Shown one piece after another: positions 34,401-45,919 of a DNA stretch of 64,000 bases; position 1 is the stretch's first letter; each line of letters starts with the position of its first letter. Position numbers and translations under genes: made by a program. The stretch covers positions 6,634,001-6,698,000 of the forward strand of contig OY979719.1 of NCBI GenBank assembly GCA_963855995.1, read 5' to 3'. The notes beneath the pieces were generated by a model. It searched no databases. It had not been told where the DNA came from and saw only the letters and a list, made by a program, of their open reading frames with translations. Origin of the DNA: Muricea muricata. Taxonomy: Eukaryota > Cnidaria > Anthozoa > Malacalcyonacea > Plexauridae.

Positions 34401-36493
34401 TTGTTTCTTTTTATATTCTTTATAGCCTGAACATGGGTCGTTGAACAACCCCCAAAACATAGCAAAAATAAAATTATTTGTGAACTTCTTGTCAGTTTAA
34501 CAATGATAAAGAAATTATAGTAAGCAAATTGCTTGAATTTCAACCTGTGTATGATTTCCACTCACTATTGAGACACATTTAATAAACAAAATCATACTGT
34601 AAAAGAATAATGGATTTAACTCAAGATAATAAATTTACCTTTCAACAACTTTCCAATTTTCAGGAGAATGCTATATGGATGCTCAACTTGCAGGTCAAAC
34701 TTAATTGTTTGCAATAGAACTCGCTCGTATATCATGACCTCTTCCTGTTAAAGTTCAAAGAACTGAAAATAAGTTTGACAGACCTATAATGTAAACTTTT
34801 CTTAAACCCACTGAGCACCAATAAGCTTCCCAATACAATTGATGCAAATAGCTGTCAAACATGGTGATCAGAAATGAAGTGGAATGCGTCAGGGCATAAT
34901 GCAAGCGTTTGTACAGTTTCATATGATTTCTCTATCACTGCTTATGAATTTTGTAAGACAAAATTTTAAGTGCTTTGCTAGAAGTTTGCATAGTTCCTTT
35001 ATCAAATGAATCGTTTCCTGCAGGCTTGACACAGATCTTAGACAACATTTAACAGTTCTTTCAAATAGTTTTCACAATCATAGATGAACTCATTTATCTC
35101 TAACAGCACTTTGTGCACAGTACAATGTAGCCCCAAATAAATAAAGCATTTAGTACTCTTACATAACCTGTTTGTAACTGGCACCACAGTAATGGTTTGA
35201 GAGCAATTTTGAAAAAACAAATTCACAAGTGCATTTTTAGCAAAAAAAAACCCATACCATTACTTGTATATTATTACCAGTTAAATGAAGGTTGCTTCCA
35301 GCAATTAAATCATAAACCTGTGAACAAGTGTTTAAATTATCAGTAGCAATAAAAGAGCATGAGTACCCTAGGATTCTCCCCAAATAATCGAAAATGCTGA
35401 TCTGAAAGCATCTTTTTTGCAACTGTTATAATATCTCGGCATTTCTTTGGAGTCTCTTCTACTTTTCCAGCAAGAAATAAGCAAGCACAAGCGGTTACCT
35501 AATAGAAAAAAAAGCACAAAAATGTTACCTATATCGAATCATGGGAGGTCAAAATAAATTTTTGAACGATAACAGAAAGACCTACCCATCTTGGAAATGT
35601 TTTAAATGACTGTTTCATGTAGAATCTGTGGAAATAAATTACACCAGTAGCCATAGTGTCATATCGTCTAGTTTGTAGTTAATGACTGATAACCCAAGAG
35701 TTCAGATATAAAACCTGTTTACACAGGCAATTTTAACTGCAATTTTAGTTGAGATTTTCTCCTTTTAGGGGATGTGAAAGAGTGGGTTGCTTAATCATGT
35801 TATTATGAAATTTCATAACTTGGAACATTTGCAACTAATCGACTTCTTCACATCCTTTCAAAGGAGAAAGTCCTGCCATAAATTGCAGAAAAAATCATTT
35901 GCTTCTAAACTTTTCTTTTTTATTTAAGGACCTGTCAACCAATAGATTCTGTGTACCTATTACACAATTGATCTGTGATGTGGGGGGATTAAGCCTTGAA
36001 TCTGTGATTATTAATAATAACAAACACATACTGCTAAAAATCAGCCTAATTTGTCTGTGATGGATATAGGGTATGATCCATTTGTTGACGACCCCTAAAG
36101 ACATGTTCTAATAATTCTACGTCAACTCCTGAACTCATCTTGCAATTAATTTGTCGACGACCCTAAAGACGTGTTTAAATGTTTCGCCCATGACTCTTAA
36201 ACACATCTTTTAATATGGGACGGGGGGGGCATGCAGACATGCAAAGAAATCTATACAAATCTACACAAGAACTCTTAAATTTAGCATTGTCAATCTAATA
36301 CGAATGTGAAATTAATTTTACAACCTAAATTACTTCAAATATGCAAAGGATACAATCCCAGTTTGTTCCCCATGTCCATGATGAACCGACATCCCTCGCG
36401 CCTGTACCGACATTCAGTTGGAAAATCAACGCCATTTGCACGCGATGGGGTGCGATTTAAAAGTCTGTCTTTCGAGAAGTACCATTTAACCAT
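31420..36493 (-). CDS. CCNK: Cyclin K (spliced gene, complete)
   Basis: Nine exons on the minus strand in phase: 36354-36493, 35586-35667, 35367-35498, 34639-34744, 33801-33858, 33553-33722, 32962-33113, 32797-32854, 31420-32321 (TGA). They sum to 1800 nt, 599 residues plus stop; human cyclin K is 580. The cyclin box spans roughly residues 30-270: [106 protein letters not shown] and [15 protein letters not shown]. The C-terminal third is a Pro/Gln/Ser-rich low-complexity tail that ends GRGGWMR, like the GRAAWMR end of vertebrate cyclin K. Cyclin K activates CDK12 and CDK13, which phosphorylate the RNA polymerase II C-terminal domain in the nucleus. The gene converges on CCDC85, with 668 bp between the stops. 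Confidence 0.95.
33933..34185. repeat. MITE-like palindrome, relative of 55716-55826
   Basis: The left end CCCCAAAAAGGCTACTCATTGAAG mirrors the right end CAAATGGTAGCCTTTTTTGGG. A shorter relative is at 55716-55826 with GTGTGTCCCAGAAAATGCTACC ends. It lies in a cyclin K intron. Confidence 0.5.
34316..34400 (-). mobile_element. tRNA-derived SINE fragment, copy 2
   Basis: This matches 7860-7950 (TCAAGCCRGGAACAGTTGAGAAA, then a decayed tRNA-like half with RGAATCRAACC). It lies in a cyclin K intron. Confidence 0.5.
35712..35893. repeat. Short palindromic repeat in cyclin K intron
   Basis: GAGATTTTCTCCTTTTAGGGGATGTG on the left is mirrored by CACATCCTTTCAAAGGAGAAAGTC on the right, with GCAATTTT/TAAATTGC outside. 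Likely a miniature element; no target duplication defined. Confidence 0.45.
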
Positions 36494-37845
36494 TTCAACG
36501 ATGATAAATTTCACCTAACAACAAGTGAAACTTCTCAGAGATTGTAAAAATTTACCACAATAATCATTTCAACAGAGGTGTCCAGCAGCCATACTTAGTT
36601 ACCAGGACCACGTACGGAGCACGTGCTCGAAAAGTGCGTGTTTGTGATTGGACTTTTAAAACAAGTCATTATTGTTTGTGATTCGTTCTTTAGAAAAAAA
36701 ATTTTATGTTTCTTTTTTTTTTGTTATAACCAATCACTCACAAAGCTTGTTAGTATACAGGGTGTCCCAAAAAAACCCAAAAACTATTGAAATCACCTAA
36801 TGTTAACATTTGAATGCCCTAGCACTTGTTAAAAAACTAAAATATCTTTGTTAAGTACATTTGTTTTGCTCATGGGAATATTGATAAAAGCCAAATTGAA
36901 TAGGCTAAAATAACCCTAGGTAGCCCAAAAAAACATCCATTCAGTTTTACATTGAGGTCTGTGGCGTAGAGTAATGTGAGTCGGGGCCATTGACATAAAT
37001 ACATCTGGACTGCCTGCTCGTAATATTTTCGCTTGAATTTTGCGTTATCAGTTCAAAATCACGAAGGCTGACGAATACTGACGAAAAATGACGAATATGA
37101 GAGTGATTGAACATCGCTGGCTCTTAAATAATACAAAAAATACTGGTCAGCAGTCAACTTCATGAGCAAACACTCTCATATTTCGGCCATCTTTGATAAC
37201 GCTTTTTAAAGCCGAGCTGGCAGTCCAGATGTATATATGTCAATGGTCGGGGCCATAGAAATAATAGATATAGAATGCGTGCTTGGTAACCTAGCCTGTG
37301 CCTAAAAAAAAATAATTTGCCCTTATAAATCCGCCATATTGAATTTGGCCAGGAGTTGGCCAGGAGTTAAACGTCAGAGTCTGTAAAACAAAGCAGTTCC
37401 TGATAAAAAATTGTTTTTTGTCGAATTTACAGTTTAATTACAGTTCTCTTGAAACAATGAAATAAAGACAGTGACACACTGATGGTAAATAATAGTTGTG
37501 TATTATAAAATACAAAGTTTTAGTTTTGCGTAAACATAATTTACTTTGAAAATGCTTTGCATGCATATAACTAAACATTTCGTTAAAAAAGTGACCAAAT
37601 TGTCGCTTTTTTCATTGACTTTTGAAGCTAAATCAGAAGACATTAAGATAACAGAAGTTATGTAAACTACAATATTTAACAGTGCACGAACAAGGTGATT
37701 GTTTGTAAATATCGATTGTTTAAAATTCTCAAAAACTGCCTTTCAAAACTAAGGTCAGTAAGGAACTCCGACTAAAACAGCAAAGGTACCATTTGAGCTT
37801 TCAGAATAGTGTTGAACATTACATAATTATGTGTGATTTCAAACG

Positions 37846-38217
37846 CTAAAAGTCTAAAACATACCTGTGAGTTTTTATCATTTTTTTAGTCTTGTCACAG
37901 CAAACTTGAAAACTCCGCAAACAATTTCTTGTATTTTCTGCTCTTATCATTTGCATTATCGCACTCTCCTGTTTCTTTGTGCCATCTTTTACGTAAAAAG
38001 TCTCAAAAAATCTGTTTTCCTTTATTCGAAACGTTTTATAAACCTTTTTTCCATTCAAAGTCTCGAATTTATGTCTTTTTTGTAAACTCTGGTTGACAAA
38101 AACAAATCCACTGAGCTTTACTAATATATCTGGAGGAGCGGCTCCTATACTTGCTTCAGTAATCGGAGTGTCGCCAAAAACATGGCGGATTTCGGCCTCT
38201 GCTGACGCCAGATCCAC
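37846..38217 (-). other. Open frame in the inner arm of the 4.7 kb element
   Basis: An uninterrupted minus-strand frame of about 120 codons lacks a convincing ATG (it opens at a non-ATG codon). It includes AEIRHVFGDTPITEAS, PPDILVKLSGFVFVNQSL and KKVYKTFRIKENRFFETFYV. The first part is repeated, mirrored, near 40890-40990 on the plus strand (KIRHVFGDTF, APPDILVKLS). I do not recognise the family. It may be a transposon protein or chance within a repeat. Confidence 0.3.
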
Positions 38218-39618
38218 GCCATATGGTTCCTCAGCCTAAAGGTATTTGCCACTGACTGGGCTCAATTGTAAAGCAGGCTCATCTTTCACACCCCCCTTTT
38301 ATTTTTTTGCAAAATTTTGTTTTGTCTTTTAGTTTTCGCTGTAAATTTTGGGGGTTTTAAAAGCTTTTTTCATGTTTGCTGGACGCTTCACGAACTTTTG
38401 AAAAACATATTTGCAAGTTTTACAAGTTATCTCGGCCAGGAAAGGACAAAAAACCTCGAAATATATTGGCAAAAACAACATTTCAAGGGACAATTGGATT
38501 GGTATAAAACCGAAGAATTTTGCAGTTTATATTCACGAGGAAAAAACAAAATATTTCCAGCTAAAATTGTTGAGTAAAACGTATTTTTAACAACGAGCGG
38601 GTACTTTACACTTTACCGTACCCGAATAACGTCAGTAGGCGATTTTGATGGCGCATGTACTTTGTAATTACTAGGGTACGGTAAAATGTAAAATTTCCCA
38701 ACGAGCTTTTGAAACGAGTGTTTTTGTCTTTAAAGCCGCTTTGTTGTACATCAGCATTTGTTATATGGCTATGTTTTTACCCGTTTTTTACAATCATGCT
38801 TTAATGTTTTTATTGAATGCCATCTTGTGACCATAAATCAAGGCTTTTTGTTTCTTAACTGTCTTGAACATTTATAGTTTACTATAGATGGTAGAAAAGT
38901 CGTGCATTTCACAAAATGTTTTGCATTTTACATGCAAGTTTTTGCGTCTCGTAAAGTATTTTTTGCAAATTATATTGTGTATAATTTTGCTCACGAAGTT
39001 CAAGCGTAGTTCAAGCATGCTTGCTTGAGACAAGCTTTCTCTCTCATTTCCCCCCTATGTTTAAGCTTAATATTTATGCTTGTTTGAATAGCCAGTATAT
39101 AATCTGACTACCATTCTTGTTCACCTCAGAACTATTCCGCAACAATACTGCTGAGAGGTATTATTTGTTTAATTACTTAAATAGGTAAGATATAATTTTT
39201 CACTACCAATACTCCACAGAGATAAATACTCCTCACAAAAATATAATATGATATGGATTAGGGGAATTGACTGCTGTCAATAAAAGTACAGTATTAAGAT
39301 GCCTAATCCCCAATGAAGCTCTCATCTCTCCATTATCCATCTTGTGCACCCCCTCCTTTTCTCCTTATTATTCTACTGCTTTTGGCTTTTTTGAACAACT
39401 CTTTAAACAATGTATTTTTGTTTACTACAAAACCAATCCACAGTGATACAATTCTTAGTTATATTATTTAAAGTGAAAAAATTCAAAGTTAAGTAATTTA
39501 AACTAACAATGAGTCATTGAAGAAAAACACCAACTCCACATTTAGCAAGAGTAATCCTAACTCCACTTGAGCAATGTATGCTCCCTGAGTGGGATGAGGA
39601 TATTATATCATGCTGATA

Positions 39619-40940
39619 CTATGGTAAAAATGCTACATCATCTGAAGGTTGAGGATGACATGAATCTCCCATCTCTGCATTGGTGGTGCAGATGTTCTCT
39701 GAAATTACAATAATGCCTAAAACTACATTGTATACTATTATGACTATGACTATGACATAACTATCATTGTGTTGTCCAAATGGGCTTTTCTGATCTCTTC
39801 TCAATTTTGATGTGGTATTGATAACAGATTATTAGTGCAACATTTGAAGAAAACAGTTGTACTGCACAAAATATTACACATATATGACAGATATCCATGT
39901 TGACTGTAGCTACATATTAGAATACATAATAAGTTAGAGTGGGAGTGTTTTGCTCTAGTTCTTGGTACATCACATTAAAATCTGCAATAAAATGAAAAAC
40001 AAATTTACTACCTTGTTTGTGTTCAATTAATGTATAGAAACATGCAAGGCTATTAATAATTAAAACCACTGAGTGTCCAGCACTCCCATGATGAATAACC
40101 ATCAGGTGTTAGACAGCAAAATAAGAAATGAGATCCATAATGCATCTTACCCAACACATTACTCAAAAAAGGGAAAAAACTGCACAATGTAAATTTTATG
40201 GGATTTAGAGGCATGACCTAAAATGTTATGTTATGCACCACTGACACTACATTGCATTTCAAAAACAAGCTGAATTAATTGTCTGTTTCTCTACACTTCA
40301 ATTTATTTTATTACTATGCCAACAGAGGTCACAGAGGCATAGATGTTTTTATCAGGCACAGAGAGATTGTTCCACACTGTCAAGTGATATAATTAACTTC
40401 AGTATCAAACTGCAAATGGGCAAACATTAAATCATGGATACATGACTATAAGCATTCATCAAGGAAAACTTGTTGCCCATATAAATAACATCAAAAACAG
40501 CTCTATTAAAGTAAAAGTCAGATTCTGATGCTGAAGACAGAACTGTTTATACGGAAATACCCAATAAATAAACAGACTTTGCATCAGCGTTTCACAAAAA
40601 ATTTTTTTACGTATTTCTGTAAACTTTGAGAATCAAAATGCAAACTTAGCCAGTAAAACGATATAAAATTGAAAGTTTCGAGATTCTTACCTTCTAGAAG
40701 AAACATTTCCACATTATTTTTACAAATACTTGCGTCCACGAGCGAAAAAACCCTATTTTTTCTTTGATTTTTTCCCCGAAAACAACCAAGCCATAAAGTT
40801 TTTTGCAAAAACCAGGGGGGCGAAGGTCTTCTTAAAAGCTCGGGATCGCGGTTGGTCAGTGGTAAATACCTGTAGGCTGAGGAACCATATGGCGTCAGCA
40901 AAGGCCAAAATCCGCCATGTTTTTGGCGACACTTTTTCAT
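39619..40940 (-). other. Possible spliced gene inside the 4.7 kb element
   Basis: Candidate minus-strand exons: one ending at about 40692 with donor AAG|GTAAGAAT (SICKNNVEMFLLE); one around 40014-40100 (SLACFYTLIEHKQ) with donor GTAGTA; a stretch after an acceptor at about 39983 (DFNVMYQELEQNTPTLTYY); and a terminal stretch after TTTCAG at about 39700 (ENICTTNAEMGDSCHPQPSD, stop at about 39619). Splice signals are good but joins and phases were not all verified, and no family is recognised. Confidence 0.25.
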
Positions 40941-41559
40941 GCCGAGCCGCTCCTCCAGATATATTAGTAAAGCTCAGTGAACAAATCGCACTCCTTGCGA
41001 CCGCGCGAAATTCTCTCTTGCAGGAGTCTGGAACTAGTCAAATGCCCTTATAAATCCGCCATTTTGTGGCGACAAGTTTTTCACAGAGAAAAGATAGGAG
41101 TACGCATTCTATATCTATTATTTCTATGGTCGGGGCCATTGGGCTAGTGGCGTAGCGGTAGTTGCGTAATTGTATATAATTACAAATATACAATTACGCA
41201 ACTACCGCTACGTCACAGACCTCAATGTAAAACTGAATGGATGTTTTTTGGGCTACCTAGGAAATAACCCATGGATAAAATTTGATTGCATTTTTAATAT
41301 GCACTCGTAGGTTTAGTTTTTTTGTCTGGCATAACAATGGTTAACACTGAGTATTACTATTAATTATGACGGTTATGTCAATAGTTTATGCACTAGTGGG
41401 TTCAATTTAGTGGCAGTGCTAGGCATTGAAATTTTAACAATAGATCATTTTCAATAGTTTTTGGGGTTTTTTGGGACACCCTGTTGTTTGGTGGCAACCC
41501 GCGCGCCGAGAAAGCAAATTTGAAAAGACAAAAAATTCGCAACTGCCTGTCTTTAACGA

Positions 41560-42215
41560 AATTTAAACAAAACGAGCTGATAAACTCACACCAGAGCCTT
41601 TACCACAGGACCACTCATTCATAATCGGGCATGTAAACATTATTGACTTTAATTCTATTTGATTGTCTATACTTCAACCAATTTTTACTTTATTTTAAGC
41701 CAAACAGTCCCCAACTGTATTCAGCGAGATTTGAACCAAACTAACAGGCCACTCACCCTAAAGTCATTAACATAAAACCATACGTTCATCCTTAAGCATG
41801 CAATGTTAATTTTTTCTATTACTAATTTTAGCCAATTTTTTACTTCACTTTGAGCCAAAAATGTTCACACCAGTCTTTAAACTGAACAAAACCAACTGCT
41901 AATTTGAACTTACTAGGAACTCGCACCGGACCACTTCTTCAAGCTTGAGCATGTGATGTAAATTTTAATTTTAATAATTTTTTACTTCATTTAAGCAAAA
42001 GAGTTCGAAACGCGATATCTTCAGCGCGATATGAACCAGACTAACTGGTAATTCACTTAATAGCTTTACCAATAAACCTCTCGTTCATAATTGATTTTAA
42101 CCAATTTTTTTTTATTTTCAGCTAAAATTTTTAAAAAGACTTGGACCACCATGTTTTTTCAAAACACTTTACGACAAAACTTGAACCACCGGGCATCTCG
42201 CTCATTATGAGCAGA
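41560..42215 (-). repeat. tRNA-like satellite, left block (inverted)
   Basis: About four diverged tandem units read on the minus strand as GCATGAACG..TGGT..GGTTCAAATCTCGCTGA, then TTGGCTTAAAATRAAGTAA. The same units occur in forward orientation at 43010-45480. The block has no coding capacity. Confidence 0.75.
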
Positions 42216-42218
42216 AAA

Positions 42219-42980
42219 CCTAGCCCTAGCCTTAGCCCTAGCCCTAGCCCTAGCCCTAGACCTAGCCCTAGCCCTAGCCCTAGCCCTAGCCCTAGCCCTA
42301 GCCCTAGCCCTAGCCCTAGCCCTAGCCCTAGCCCTAGCCCTAGCCCTAGCCCTAGCCCTAGCCCTAGCCCTAGCCCTAGCCCTAGCCCTAGCCCTAGCCC
42401 TAGCCCTAGCCCTAGCCCTAGCCCTAGCCCTAGCCCTAGCCCTAGCCCTAGCCCTAGCCCTAGCCCTAGCCCTAGCCCTAGCCCTAGCCCTAGCCCTAGC
42501 CCTAGCCCTAGCCCTAGCCCTAGCCCTAGCCCTAGCCCTAGCCCTAGCCCTAGCCCTAGCCCTAGCCCTAGCCCTAGCCCTAGCCCTAGCCCTAGCCCTA
42601 GCCCTAGCCCTAGCCCTAGCCCTAGCCCTAGCCCTAGCCCTAGCCCTAGCCCTAGCCCTAGCCCTAGCCCTAGCCCTAGCCCTAGCCCTAGCCCTAGCCC
42701 TAGCCCTAGCCCTAGCCCTAGCCCTAGCCCTAGCCCTAGCCCTAGCCCTAGCCCTAGCCCTAGCCCTAGCCCTAGCCCTAGCCCTAGCCCTAGCCCTAGC
42801 CCTAGCCCTAGCCCTAGCCCTAGCCCTAACCCTAGCCCTAGCCCTAGCTCTAGCCCTAGCCCTAGCCCTAGCCCTAGCCCTAGCCCTAGCCCTAACCCTA
42901 GCCCTAGCCCTAGCTCTAGCCCTAGCCCTAGCCCTAGCCCTAACCCTAACCCTAACCCTAACCCTGGCCCCAATCCCTAG
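42219..42980. repeat. (CCCTAG)n / (CCCTAA)n telomere-like array, 760 bp
   Basis: Roughly 125 six-base units of CCCTAG, with scattered CCCTAA, GCTCTA and ACCTAG variants. The right end has a short pure CCCTAA run (about 42938-42964). The complement of CCCTAA is the animal telomere repeat TTAGGG. Open frames on both strands here are repeat artefacts. Confidence 0.95.
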
Positions 42981-43009
42981 TCTTACAAAAATTTTGGCTT
43001 AACATGAAG

Positions 43010-45480
43010 TAACAATTCACTGTACATACTCCAGCTTAAACGAGAGGTTCAGTGTCAAAGGTTAATTTTGGTGGGTTTTAGCCTGGTTTTAGCCATTGAC
43101 ATGTATCAAGACTGGATCGTAAAATTGTGGCAAATTAGCAAAGTTGGGTACAAATCTTGCGAACTTCTCTACTTAAATGAATTCAAAAAATGATTAAAGA
43201 CAATGATTTACACTAAAGGCTCCCGCATGAACTTGTGGTTTCGTGGTGACGGCTTTGGCTTGAACACCCGTACGCTTCGTTCAAATCTCGGTGAAGGGAG
43301 TTTTGAACTTTTTTGCTCAAAATGAAGTAAAAAGCTTCTTAAAGTCAATAATTTACACCGCAAGCTCAAGCATGAATGTGTGGTCGACTGGTACAGGCTT
43401 TGATGGTTAATTATCGACTATGCTTGTTCAATTCTCGCTAAGGTTGTTAGTGAAAATGTTGGCTTAAGATGAAGTAAAAAATGAGTAAAATCAATGTTTC
43501 TGCACTTATAAAAGTTATTAGCATGCGCTTATAAAGTTTATTAGCAAAAGTTTTGGCCTAAAATGAAGTAAAAATTGGTTAACGTTAATAATTTAATCTG
43601 CTTGCGACAAAGTATGAACGAGTGGATCAGTGGTGAAGGCGTTGGTGTGAATTGTCAGTTAACCTAGTTCGTATCATTTGCAAAATTTTTGGCTTAAAAT
43701 GAAGCCGTAAAAAATTGGTTAAAGCCAATAATTTACGTTACTTGCTCTTAAGTATGGACATATGGTCCTGTGGCACAGTCTTACGAGCGTACTATCAGTT
43801 GAGATGGTTCAAAGCCCGCCGAAGTTATTTTTAAAAAATTTTGGTTGAAAATGTTGTACAAAATTGGTTAATAAAACCGATGATCAAAACTTACATAACA
43901 TCATTCACATGCTCATGCTTGAACCTATGGTCTAGTAGTACAGTCTTTGGCTTAAATTGCCAGTTAGTGTGGTTTAAATCCGGCTCGTTGAAGTCACTGA
44001 TCTTCGAAATATTTCATTTTAAAATGAAATGAAAAATTGGTTAGAAATAATAATTTACATTATGTGAAGAAGTTTGAATGAGTTGTCCAGTGGTGCACAC
44101 CACACCAAATCTTAAAGATGCTTTTTGTCCAAACAAGGAAAGAGATTTCCGTCTACAATCTCAAAAATAGAGAAACTGATCTAGCGCCACCCATGCTGAA
44201 AAAAGAATTTGGCAAGAGGGGCTTCAGTTATAATGGTGCTCTGCACTAGAATAATCTTTCTAATGAGGCTAAAATTGCGGAATCTTTAAGATCCTTCAAA
44301 TCAGTCGTAAAACAAAGAATGAGTTGAAATTTGCTCGTAAATGTTTTTGTCTTTAAATATATCTGTATTAGTATATCTTTCTTAGTGTGTAACGTATTAT
44401 CCGTATTGTTTCTATCTTGTAAATTAGTTAATTTGTTTTAATTCACGCCCCTCATGGAAACCAGTCAACTATTGGCTGATGAGGCTAGCGTGACAAAATA
44501 AAGTATGTATGTATGTATGTATGTATGTATGTATGTATGTATGTATGTATGTATGTATGTATGTATGTATGTATGTATGTATGTATGTATGTATGTATGT
44601 ATGTATGTATGTATGTATGTATGTATGTATGTATGTATGTATGTATGTATGTATGTATGTATGTATGTATGTATGTATGTATGTATGTATGTATGTATGT
44701 ATGTATGTATGTATGTATGTATGTATGTATGTATGTATGTATGTATGTATGTGCAGGTGTTGATGTGAACTGTCAATCAATTGGTCTGGTTCGTATCTCA
44801 ATTCCAAAAAATTTGCCAGGTTTAAAATGTAGTAAGAATTGGTTTAAAACCATAATTTGCACTTCCCGCTTGACATTGAACTAGTGGTCAAGTGGTTCCG
44901 GCTTTAGTGTAAATTCATGTACATATTGCCAGTTTGGCTGGTTCAAATCTTGCCCAAGTCATTTTCAAAAATTTTACCTTAAAATTTTGTCGGCTTTGGT
45001 GTGGGTTACCAGTTAGTTAGTTAAGTTCAAATAAGTTGGAAGACAGTTGCAATAGTTTTAAAATCAAGGGGAAAAAACTGGTGAAAGTAAGTAATTTACA
45101 TAACGTGCTCAAGCATGAACGCGTGATGTAATGCTAAAAAACGCCCGTTTGTATTTTTCAGGTTGGTCATTTATTTTTTGGAAATAAATCATTTTTTGTG
45201 ATTAATTTCCTGCCAGTGATTCAAATGGGATTGGCTCTAAGCTTGTAGGAACTGTTGGGTAAAGAAACGAGACAAAGTCAACAATTTACGTCGTATTTTC
45301 AAGGATGAACGAGCGGTCCAGTGGTACAGTCTTCGGTGTGAATTACCATAAAGTAACGACACAAGTTTTATGAGAATGGCTCTAATGCGAATGGTTCAAC
45401 CCCAAAGCAAAGCAATGAAAAATACCAATTTAGAAACTGCATCTTATACCCACAAAGGTATATGAATGCAACCTATAACC
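43010..45480 (+). repeat. tRNA-like satellite, right block (forward)
   Basis: About ten diverged units of roughly 170-190 bp. Each has CTCAAGCATGAACG, an A-box-like TGGTCCAGTGGTACAG, a B-box-like GGTTCAAATC, and a spacer with TTGGCTTAAAATGAAGTAAA followed by TTGGTTAAAGTCAATAATTT. The tRNA-like boxes recur in nearly every unit. One unit is split by the retrotransposon at 44105-44752. Confidence 0.8.
44105..44752 (+). pseudogene. 3' end of a jockey/CR1-like retrotransposon with (ATGT)n tail
   Basis: The plus-strand remnant of the ORF2 C-terminus reads KKEFGKRGFSYNGALH, an in-frame stop, then NNLSNEAKIAESLRSFKSVV and VKQRMS with a stop. The 3' UTR follows, and a 3' tail of about 250 bp of (ATGT)n starts near 44503. 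It is 5'-truncated and dead. Confidence 0.8.
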
Positions 45481-45866
45481 TAATGTCAAATGAGTTAATA
45501 AACATTTTCTTTTCTTTTCAAAGTCAAATTTAGACTTTATCGTGCCAGGCCAAAGTTTCTTAAGCGTGCTGGACCATAAGCAATTCAGTTTATTAATAAA
45601 AACATTTCGGCTCGTGAACGTAGAATTACAAGTGATTGTAAAAAAGAAAAAGTTAACTAGAAAAAATGTAAAAAACCCCTTGTTAAATTCTCGACTTTTC
45701 GACCAAACGGACGCCTGCCCCTCCCCCTTCCCTCCTCCCTCCCCTACTGTGGCACTTCAAGGGCTCCGTACGGAAATCATCGACTTGCTTGCGCACAGGC
45801 ATCGGATTTGCTCGTCGACAGTTGGAAACTATCTTCATTTTTTTCTCCGCTTGGCAAGAACAAGTA

Positions 45867-45919
45867 ATGTGTGTGAAACTTCTTGAGGATATTCGAAGCA
45901 ATCCTGCCTTTATTGCAAG
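45867..45919 (+). other. Candidate first exon of an unidentified plus-strand gene
   Basis: This codes MCVKLLEDIRSNPAFIA before a GTATTA donor, just after a locally GC-rich stretch with C-rich runs (45715-45745) that could be a promoter. No continuing exon was confirmed. A possible terminal exon is at 49052-49116, but its phase does not fit directly. Confidence 0.2.

Larger units (their letters stand above)
36758..41483. mobile_element. 4.7 kb element with CAGGGTGTCCC inverted ends
   Basis: The ends are CAGGGTGTCCCAAAAAAACC and GGGGTTTTTTGGGACACCCTG, followed inward by a second matching pair: CTAGGTAGCCCAAAAAAACA on the left and its complement on the right. Further mirrored blocks are GGTCGGGGCCAT with ATAATAGATATAGAATGCGT (37240-37285 against 41085-41145), and 38097-38270 against 40845-40990. 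It therefore looks like nested palindromes or a composite of two half-copies. The spacer of about 2.6 kb has weak coding signals (separate entry). It lies 265 bp upstream of the cyclin K start codon, inside the direct repeat that flanks that gene. Confidence 0.7.

Noticed and set aside
42131..42980. Long open frames on both strands (Ser-Pro and Gly-Leu repeats)
   Set aside because: They are translations of the (CCCTAG)n array. A six-base unit without stops is open in several frames by default.
44465..44884. Several overlapping open frames on both strands (MYVC and HTYI repeats)
   Set aside because: They come from the (ATGT)n tail of a retrotransposon and are not genes.
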